A stretch of DNA of 64,000 nucleotides, taken from NCBI GenBank assembly GCA_947568835.1, contig OX387607.1:13593701-13657700 (forward strand). Reading direction: 5' to 3'. A program made the translations under genes and the position numbers. Position 1 is the first letter of the stretch. Every line of letters starts with the position of its first letter. The DNA comes from Protonemura montana (lineage: Eukaryota; Arthropoda; Insecta; Plecoptera; Nemouridae). The notes beneath the pieces are model-generated. The model saw only the letters and a list, made by a program, of their open reading frames with translations. It was not told the origin of the DNA and did not search any database. Of this stretch, positions 55,447 to 64,000 are shown piece by piece.

Positions 55447-57549
55447 TCTAACTCAGTGTGGCGGAAGAACAAAAGCGTTACAAAAGCGCATTGTTTTTGT
55501 TAGAAAATTCGAATACTTGTTTTGTGCCCTTTTAATAACTAGACTTCTGACAAGCAGCTTATCATTTAGGTATTAGGATATTTAAAAATGAATAATAAGT
55601 GACTGAAATGTTAGCTAAGGATTAAGCATCCAAACAGAAGATTTGTAAGGCAGTGAAACTGGAGTATGGAAATAGGAATCATGTCAGGCAATTCCATTGG
55701 TTTGTTGTCACGATTCAAAATCAAAACTTTTTTTGTGCTGATTAGTGACTGATTAGGATTAATGAACACAACTCAAGCGCTTCAATGAGCACTAGCAAGA
55801 ACAATGCAAGGCGAAAAAATCGTAGCCTGCTTTAATCTTTGACGTAACATGGAATAAATGCTGCTAGTAAGTCAACAAACAATGGGCAATCATAACAAAT
55901 AGTTGAGAAGAGCGTAGGCTTCTTGATAAATAATGCAGAACAAAATATTTAAAACTAATATTGATAGTAATAATGACTGAGACCAAGATGAACCGTGATA
56001 AACAATTTTAGGTATTTGCTGAAGAAAGTGGTTAAAGTAATTGAAATTGAATCAAGAAGATGGTAAAGTGATATGAATAAATGTCTAGTTACTTGCCTCA
56101 GTTCTTTATAATGATTCCCTTTTGGGAAGATACAGTAGCGTGCAGTGAGGTAAAGACGTGGGTATACTCGGAAATTATGTCCGATTGTGATTAATGATTA
56201 TACACACCTTCGACTACCTTGACTATCAGCATCTTGGAAACACCTTGGTAACCTTGGAGTGGGTATACCCAGTCCTACCTTTACTGCACGCCCCTGGGGA
56301 CATGGTAAGATCTGATAAAAATATGTTGGGATCGGTAATTTTACATTCCGTAATGAGCGTTTAAATAGGGCTAGAGGCAAGCGTAAAGAAATACCTTCAA
56401 CGCGAAAATAACAAGTATTACAATGTTGCATTTATATAATCGCATAGTTAAAATTAATTAATTTCAAGTAGATACTTACAAAGTTAGAAAAAAAAGTTGC
56501 CACCTGAATTGCTTTGCGGCACAAGATCAAAGTAACTATAACGTAGTTCTGTAGGTACGATAATTTTAATGATTGAATGGATACTATAGTTAATTTAGAA
56601 TAACATATCTTAGATGCAGGATCAATGGGCCATATTTTACTTTGTGCAGCATAGTTTTAGCAACAAAACCTTAAATGCATAGCGTAGATGTAATATGTTT
56701 ATATTTGACTGAAATCGGATCTTTCCTGCAAGGCCAAGGAAGTACATAATCTACTTATTAGAACATAGCTATATTAACTTTGTTGAGTGAAGACCCAAAA
56801 TCTACAAATGGAGACTCGACATTTAACCTCCAATTCTTGATGACCACAGATAATGATAGAAAATTGAATCTGTTGCTGAAAGATAGAATAAGCTGTGTAG
56901 CAGAATTAGAAGTGGAATTACTGTTTACACTTCCTGAAATAATTTCAAATATTACTTCATGGTTTCTAGGGACTATGAATGCTACTAAAACACGCCTAAT
57001 GCAATTTAGATTATGTTTAGTAAAGTACTGTGCGCTCTAAAAATTTTGTGTTTCTATCAAGTTGTTTTGACACTGTGATTTTTGGCTTGCAGATGACTGT
57101 CTTGATGTAGCTAAGCTTTCTGACCCAAAGATATTATTTTGATTTATCAAGATGTTACAGTAGATTTCTGAGCCACTTGCATGTTAGTTGTTCGATATTA
57201 CACTGTTTGTAAATAATATTTAATATTTATGTTACATACTTACAAAGAACAACTGTATACCTATTATATTTGCATACCTTACTATTTATTTTAATTTTAC
57301 TATTTAATATTTTAATGTTTTGTTTATTTTTCGTTGCCATTTATGCATTCCGCTCCTCACATGATTTAGCTTGATGTAATTTAAATTGTTTCGTTTGAGG
57401 GCAAAATCGTTGCCCTAATCGTGGGCAATACCTATGTTGTGTTTTAAGATTGTACCTTTTACTTTGAAATTTTGCCACAAGCCTTTTATTAATAAAATTA
57501 TTTTTAAACCAAAGACCTAGATTAAATTATTTAATTATGGAAAGAGTGA

Positions 57550-57840
57550 TTTCTTGTGTCTTCATCCAAATGTAAGTAGTATGAAAGTAGCCTTGCTTAT
57601 CAACTTCATGGATTTTTTGAGGAATCCTGTTGTTTGTATTGTACCCTCCGTCAGAATAGACTTTAAGCGAGTTGTTCGTTTGGTACTCTTTGACAGGCTA
57701 CGTGCCAGACCAGGTTTCCTCCTCTCTCTTCTAGACTAGGTAAGGTTCATCGTCATCATCCACTCATTCAACAAGGCAATTAAATCAGTGCCGCAAGGCT
57801 GTCAAAACAGTGCGCCGTTTAACCCCAACATCAATAAATT
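57550..57840 (+). mobile_element. 5S-headed SINE, body and tail
   Basis: Lacks the 5S-like head. It keeps TTGCTTATCAAC, GAGGAATCCTGTTGT, GTACCCTCCGTCAG, GGCTACGTGCCAG, the CATCATC linker, CCACTCATTCAAC and AGTGCGCCGTTTAAC in order, with more divergence than the copies to the left. Confidence 0.7.
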
Positions 57841-57918
57841 TAGCAAATTTATATACTCATGGTACCGTCAACAATTTTTGGTAGATAAGAATTGATAGGT
57901 AAGAAAGATGTTCAGACA

Positions 57919-57924
57919 TTTATT
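57919..57924 (-). promoter_or_regulatory. Poly(A) signal candidate of the coiled-coil gene
   Basis: AATAAA on the minus strand, about 130 bp after the stop codon at 58057-58059. Confidence 0.55.
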
Positions 57925-58056
57925 TCACGAGATACAGATAGGTTCTGGTTTGACTTGGCAAAAACAAAATATCAGTTTTTTTTCTATCACAAACAGTACA
58001 AAATTTCCAGTAAAAAATTTGCCAGTATGTTGAAGCCATGTTGATAATGAAAGTTT

Positions 58057-60760
58057 TTACTCCTCTTCTTCATTTGAGATTGACAAATGCGTGCTGTTTT
58101 TGTCAACTGAACTGTCCACCGTGCTTGCTGGCATGCTATCATAATCAATTTGTTTGAATGTGGTCGATAAAACAGTTGTGCTCTTAGGCCGGTGAATCTC
58201 TATCTTTCTGTACGTGGTCGCTGTTGAGTACGATCGGTTGGAATCTATACTCAAGTCATGGTCAACGTAATCTGAGAAAACTGTAGACACTACCATGCTC
58301 CTAGGCATGGTATCTTCTTCGACAGTTGCAACACACCAGGAAGGAATCACTGCTAACGGTGGGGTGGACAACCAATTTGTTCCATCTGTTATTTGGGTTG
58401 AGCCTAGAAAAATAATGTACCATAAGTATATTATAACCAAGGTTACATTAGAAAACAGATTCGAGGAGTTCAGTCTGGCAATTCAGCATCTTCATGGCTA
58501 TCAAAAGTTGAATCTACCATTTGAATCTCATATGCTTGATATTCTATTATTTTAGCATTGGCAATACAAATTACTATCTTAGATTAATTCCAATAGGAAA
58601 AAGCAAACTTTCAGGTTGGGGAAATGTGCACACAACAAAAGTTTAATCATATCCCTGAAAAGTATCTATGTTTCCACAACAGATTTAAATGTTCATTATT
58701 ATGGATAGGATGGAAAATGACCTTTCTTACTGAAAGGTCTCTTGATTGGAGTACAGAAACGGCTAGGAGGATCTCTTGCTTTTGGCTCCGATACTTCCTT
58801 TACAACTTCTTGAAGTTTTAAGTTTTCATCAACGACAAAGGAATCATCAACGCTGTCACAGGTAGAGTTGTATGCGTTGCACAAAATACTACTAAAATTG
58901 TCTTCAGCTGGATCAACAACAAAACACACAAATACTTTTTGTTAGAATTTGCATTGCAGTGAAACTTGTTAATAGTTTGGCTCATTAAAAGCTATTCTTA
59001 CAGAAAAATTCCTTTGATCCATAAACATAAAATAATGGGTTAGGTTTCAGGGCATCCAGTTTTCTAGAGAGCCGCCGTTTATCAATCTACAGAAAGAACG
59101 AATAGAGCATATTACAAAAAATACTATCGACAGCAAAGCTTGATTCAAGTTGGTTTGAGGAAAGAAATGTGTGCACCTTACCCAAAGCTCAGTGTTAGTT
59201 TTTTCTAAAGCAGAGACCTGAGACATCAGAGTCCCTATCTGGTTAGCCAACTCCACTTTACTGGAAAAGGAAGATATTAAAATTTAAATAAATTTAACTT
59301 GGCTGAGGGATGGTTACATATATTTTTTTGGATAAGAATTGTTATCTTATGACAGCTGAAATGTTCACTGAATTTCTTCAGCTATTTTATATTTCTGAAT
59401 GTTCCAAGATTTTAGTCTAATTAACTAAGTATGTTTTACTCACGATTTTTTTTCTAAAGTGGTAAAAAATATCGCGTCTCTTGACTTTTTCAATTCCCTG
59501 AGTTCTAGTTCAAGATATTCATTATCACGTGTCAGGATTTCGCATTTGTTCTTCATTGCTTCGAGCTCAATCAATTTCTTCTCCAAAAAATTGATTCTCT
59601 TATAAAGTAAATCATTTCTTTTATCTGCCAGCTGCTTTTGCTGTAATACTTTTTCACATATTTTCAAATATGAAGGAGCCATACTAGCTGCCATGAAAGT
59701 ATAAATTTGAAACAACTGTATATTTGTTTGAAATTTAAAGATTGCCCAAACAACCCTAGAAAATTATCTAGTAGGCTGTTTTTCATCTTAAAAATTTGTT
59801 TATGCATCACATTTCATCCATGGAAAGGAGGCTGGAACCTAGTTATTATTGTTGTTGTTGTCCGCAGAAAAAAAATATGTCAGCGGGACATACGGAACTA
59901 TCAAGCGTTAAAGCTCTATCGATTTCATAGGAACGGGAATCAACATTCAGTCACAAAGGATTGGCATTTCTTTGATTGTTTTTTGGTCGCTTTAACTTTA
60001 GAAAAAGTGCAGCACTGTTAGCGGCAATGTACAGCACAGCACTATCAAAACAAGGCAACAATATCGGTAATAAAATTGTTCTGTTACTGTTTAGTTGTAA
60101 TAGATCTGAAAGATTCGGTTACTTTTGAGCTAACACAATATATCTAATCCAGAGATGCAATAGCACCAGAGTGAACCTAAGTAATGTTAAAGCTACCGCA
60201 AATGAGCGGACATCAGAATATTGATTGTAATCTGTGATATTTGTAAAATGTTTACCAGTTTCAGGTACCTACCTACCGACAGGTACCTACATTTAGCATA
60301 AATCACTGTCAAATAGACTTTTAGGCAAATTTAATTTCATTTGGAACGTATAACAGCATATGGCGTATGGTCTATATTCTTTCATCGTAATACCTTCTTG
60401 AAATACTTCTTGAAGGCACGAATTATTATTTCTCTAGTACATCAAGTTTCCTTACCAGTTACCTCGATTCTTTTGGAGTCACCTCCGTGGCTTGCTGGAC
60501 TTCTTGTACTCGCGGCTTTTTTGGGGAAGGCATAATTATTTCACCGTCATCAGATCCATCTCCCATTTCCAAAATATGCTGCAAGGTTGGTAAATCATTT
60601 GATTATATTCATCATTAACGAAGTAATCTGTAGTGATGTTTGTATTGCAATCGTAAATAAAACTAAATTGCATGTTATTTTAGTAACAAAGATTTGCACT
60701 CACCTTTATTATCTTGTCTAATATTTGAACATCTTTCTTGGAAGACGGTGCATAACGCAT
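58057..60760 (-). CDS. Unrecognised coiled-coil protein
   Basis: Seven exons on the minus strand join in frame: 60760-60704, 60578-60463, 59683-59444, 59260-59182, 59086-59002, 58907-58731 and 58403-58057, 366 residues. Residues about 36-43 (PSPKKPRV) look like a nuclear localisation signal. Residues 61-175 are rich in Glu, Lys, Leu with heptad spacing (KRINFLEKKLIELEAMKNK, YLELELRELKKSR, ANQIGTLMSQVSALEKTN), a long coiled coil. The region 193-252 is acidic then ends in FCTPIKRPF, resembling a Ser/Thr-Pro kinase site. The tail is Ser/Thr-rich and finishes in SISNEEEE. No signal peptide or membrane segment. I do not recognise the family; a chromatin or cytoskeletal scaffold is a guess. Exon 3 can only be entered in frame through the ctag acceptor at 59684-59685. 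Confidence 0.75.
58465..58550 (+). repeat. Diverged solo unit of the 114-bp satellite
   Basis: GAGTTCAGTCTGGCAATTCA, CATGGCTATCAAAAGTTGAA and TCTACCATTTGAATCTCATA follow the order of the satellite unit at 18391, at lower identity. It lies in an intron of the coiled-coil gene. Confidence 0.6.
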
Positions 60761-62480
60761 TTTGAAGTATAAGTTATAACAACAAGGTTTGAAACAAGGT
60801 TTAATCTGGTATCTGAGCAAGTTAATGTATTTTGTTGGTCAACGAAACGTCCGTACTTCCTCTTGCAGCTTGAAGAAGTGCACTTCGATCTCAGATCAGG
60901 TGCGGGTTCAAAATGGATGACAACAATGTCTTTAAACGATAGACATTGGGAATGTGTCGCAACAATGGGACGTGTAATGCAAGTCGACATACTTCGTTAC
61001 TGACGAATTAAAGGCACAACAATCTGCAGAATTTTGTCTGTGTTTTATCAGAACTAGATCCATTTTTGTTTGCAAATCTATTCAAAAGTTACTATAGTAT
61101 TCGGTAAATTTTTAGCTTAGGCTCAGCGAACGCAATTCGAGTGGAGTTTTAGAAGACTGAATTGAATCTTGTCCTTTATTTTTCTTTGAAAAATTCCATT
61201 TTTGGGTACCCACTTATACTCTTTCGGCTTAGAGTAGATTAGAGAAAGAAATAAGCTTGTAGGTTTTTAGCTAATTCCAATGCTATTTTCGGGTCGATGG
61301 AGGTGCCATGCTTTCCGACTGTCTCTTAAATAACATTTTAGAAATTTCAGCGCCTGCTGGATACACTTCTGCACGTGGGTTTTGACTTTCTTTGAATTAC
61401 AAGTCCACAGAAAAAATGACTTGAACAGGTAAGATGCACCAGGGCTTCCTCTGTCCCTGGACAGGAACAGTATAAGCTTAAAAAGCTTCGCCGGCACTTG
61501 GTTTACTCTCTTCTACCTTCTTAGTTGCCAAGACCCATCAATCCTCAGACCCAGATCATCATTCGTGTCATCGGTGTCATTCAACGTCGGCGTAGCAGTG
61601 CAGGGAAAATAATTCGACAAAAAAATCCCCGAAGCAGTGCTTTAGCATATGTAGGTATACAATGCATGGTCGCATGAGGTACTACATGAGGTACAACGCA
61701 TGAGGTACAACGCGAATGCCAAAAATGCAGTTTTATTCCGCAGAGTGAAATTTCATAGCAAATCTCTGCTCATGTTGCAAAAACTGACCTAACTGATATT
61801 GTCTGAATATGGCTTCGTGCCGTGAAAATATACACCACATCTTAATGGACCTAACTAGTTGTACACACTGAAACCTTGGCTTGATTTATAACTAGGAAAT
61901 AGTTGTACAAATTGTCATTCAAAATAAATAAAATAAATACCACACATTTTTTCGTTACTTACCATCTGAAATTTACCTCTGACACACATTTTTAGAGTTA
62001 TCGAAATGAAAATACTATCAAACAAATAACAAAATGAATACGTATTGGGAATGGCTGAAACCAAAGTCGCTACTGTAACGCAGGGTTATTATTATCATTT
62101 TATTACCCGGTCATCTGCATTCCATGAAAGGCTAGACCAAAGAGGCTAGACTTTCTACCCTAGACGGTCTTTGCTCTCTAGTGTCTAGACTCTGGGTAGA
62201 CGTGTTTATGTTTGAAATAGGTCACGTGTTCATCGCACTGGTGGGGTGGTCTCGTTAGTAACCTTGAAGCCAGCTGAAAGCAGTCTATGATTGCTGCTAT
62301 CACACAAGATACTCAGTCTCATTACCAGTCTGTCTTTTGGCATGGTTGTCTCGCCGTTAGACAGGGAGCGGGAAGTTGAATTCGGATCTCTGGATGACTT
62401 GTTCGGGATAACTTCTTCACTTCGATATTGGAGTAAAACATTGTTGATTTTGTGTTGAAATTTCAGTTGTAATCGTAATT
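60761..62480. other. Spacer right of the coiled-coil gene
   Basis: Promoter side of the coiled-coil gene. A weak SINE tail fragment is visible at 61480-61650 (GCCGGCACTTGGTTTACTC..CATCGGTGTCATTC). At 62130-62210 there are five TAGAC motifs including the palindrome GTCTAGAC. No gene recognised. Confidence 0.45.
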
Positions 62481-62525
62481 CGTAATTCCTTTAGTTATGG
62501 TTTCATTCAATTGGGTCCGCGAGTT

Positions 62526-62619
62526 ATGCTCAAAAACGTTGCGTTCACAGTTCGCGATTTTGCCAAAGGGTGGCGCGCGGTGCCAGATTTCAAAGCCATG
62601 AAGATCATCACTGCGCAAG
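62526..62619 (+). CDS. Candidate first coding exon of a gene leaving the window
   Basis: ATG at 62526 opens MLKNVAFTVRDFAKGWRAVPDFKAMKIITAQ, running to a gtttgt donor at about 62620. The sequence is basic and amphipathic at the start, as in mitochondrial targeting peptides, but no family is recognised and no following exon is seen in the remaining 1.4 kb. It could be chance. Confidence 0.3.
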
Positions 62620-62699
62620 GTTTGTCAGTCTTTCATTATTATCATTATTCATCATCAATTGTCATTGTAAATTTCATCAGTTTTAAGCAGTGGGTTTAA

Positions 62700-64000
62700 A
62701 ACAATGCTCCTGAAAAGAAAAGAAAAAATATATTTTCATGGTTTTTTACGGGATCTATGGTAGTGGGGGTGGTGACGGCGACGGGGGATATTAAATTTTT
62801 ACATACATAATTATAACGGTCTAGTTGATCATGATAAAAAATGAAACCTCGACTTCCGTGATTAAACAGGATCGTCTATATAACCACGAAAATAGTCTCC
62901 TCACAGTTTGAAAATTATATTTTGTTTAATATCTTTCTTACTAAAGCACTGAAATACATAAACTGAAATAATGCTCATCTTCTATTATTAGGAACACTAA
63001 AAACCTCTCAAGAATGTGTGCCTCAATTGGTTAACAACTTAACACCCGCGACAGGTGGAGATCGTGGTTCGAGTCCCCGACTGGGCACCAATAATCGAGA
63101 GGTTATTAGAGATCCTAGAAACAAATTACTCTGTCCATTGCAAATATTTGCAATTGTAATAGTACTTTACAACTTACGTTCTATTTGACGGCTCATATGT
63201 AAGGTAAACCTATAAAACATTAAATGAAAAGGATGCAAAGGTGGAATAACCATTTGGTAAAGTAACATAAATATTTTTATCTATAGAATCATTTATTCGG
63301 AAATTCACATAAATACACCTAAAATTACTTGTAATAAGTACATTATTTATCAGTGAATTTTGGTAGTCACGAGCTGCCGAATGAACCATTTTTATACAGA
63401 ATAACTAGTAGAATTTCCCTAAATAAATAGGCCTGCAAAATGTATATAACTATCTATATTTATATAGAGAGAGATTTGTCAGATGGGTTTGTTCATTTGA
63501 AGAAATATTTAAGTACACAATATCAACACTATGATAAGATTCCGATGAGCTATGAGATGGAATATTTACGATCGAATTCCGGCTCCTGAGATACAACATC
63601 GATCTTTGACCTGACTTGCTCCCCCTGGGATCACTAAGTTATATTAGGTAATACTTGGTGCACCTAATACTAGCCGCGCCTGGACTCGTCAAAAGTTCCA
63701 CTCGAAAAATATGGCATTCCTGGGTTGGTTGGATTTCGAACCAGTACACAGGTTATAAGGTTCTGAGCACTTAAACATAATATTAAATTTAATGTGTCTA
63801 TACTTCGTACTCTACGGTTCTGATAAACTAGTTTCCAATGACATGAGTACCGAATGGGTTTGTTATGTTATTTTATGTTATGCTATCATTCCAAGGACTT
63901 AACAATGGTCATTTGACCCAAATCCAGACCTTTTTGATGGCTTTACACAACAATATCGGGAGATCTGATAGATATTGTTGTCTTATTGATCGACTTTTGA
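62700..64000. other. Right-end spacer
   Basis: AT-rich with one intact family B repeat (63005-63150). No exon recognised. Confidence 0.5.
63005..63150 (+). repeat. tRNA-like repeat family B, best copy
   Basis: The core from GTGCCTCAATTGG to CTGGGCACCA has a D-loop-like A-box, CACC/GGTG anticodon-like stem and perfect B-box GGTTCGAGTCCCCG, but a non-tRNA base at the U33 position and only a partial acceptor stem. It is flanked by AACCTCTCAA on the left and TCGAGAGGTT on the right. The tail resembles the 47420 copy. Confidence 0.75.

Larger units (their letters stand above)
54884..58056. other. Convergent spacer between TPC1 and the coiled-coil gene
   Basis: Holds the TPC1 3' untranslated region, a 63-bp minisatellite (55051-55446), a diverged SINE (57550-57840) and AT-rich DNA. 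AATAAA hexamers occur near 55851, 56023 and 57488. I cannot assign the one used by TPC1. Confidence 0.5.

Noticed and set aside
55033-55576. Repeat ORFs near 55 kb
   Set aside because: Same 63-bp minisatellite read from the other side; open on both strands.
62130-62210. Smad-type regulatory cluster (five TAGAC motifs)
   Set aside because: The motif is short, the region is low-complexity, and no gene nearby supports it.
63025-63095. A functional tRNA gene
   Set aside because: Acceptor stem pairs only partly, the position 33 base is not U, and the sequence belongs to a dispersed family.

Overview
The window is nuclear DNA from an invertebrate animal. Genes are split by GT-AG introns of about 0.1-4 kb and intergenic DNA is AT-rich and full of SINE, LINE and fold-back repeats. 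An arthropod is my best guess, but nothing in the window proves it. I built six complete multi-exon gene models by hand. In each, every exon joins the next in frame across plausible splice sites. One further possible first exon lies near the right edge.

Layout. 1-5385: no gene recognised, with a promoter-like CRE/ETS cluster near 1.45 kb and SINE copies. 5386-11731 (+): ankyrin-repeat protein ending in a SOCS box, probably a Cullin-RING substrate receptor. 11732-23365: repeat-dominated block containing a 3.85-kb fold-back transposon with long terminal inverted repeats made of 41-bp units, a 114-bp satellite split by a LINE, a 26-bp minisatellite open in three reading frames, and a 5S-RNA-headed SINE. 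23366-27719 and 30561-32859 (+): two tandem paralogues for short secreted proteins with a Thr/Val/Ser-rich repeat domain and the same intron phases; this is the least-described coding content here. 34612-42013 (-): SANBR (KIAA1841) homologue with a BTB domain. 42714-45845 (-): ribosomal protein L6. 46280-54883 (+): two-pore channel 1, head-to-head with RPL6 about 435 bp apart. 58057-60760 (-): unrecognised coiled-coil protein. 60761-64000: mostly empty apart from repeats and one candidate exon at 62.5 kb.

The genes do not form an evident pathway. RPL6 (translation), TPC1 (endolysosomal cation channel), SANBR and the ankyrin/SOCS protein are conserved single genes. The T/V-rich pair looks like a local duplication making extracellular material. 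Repeats are informative. A SINE family carries one to four copies of a 5S-rRNA-like promoter module. A tRNA-like family has inverted flanks, and one pair of copies forms a perfect 42-bp-arm palindrome. A 63-bp minisatellite occurs at two loci 30 kb apart in opposite orientation. All family names come from my reading of translated motifs and known family features; no database search was run.
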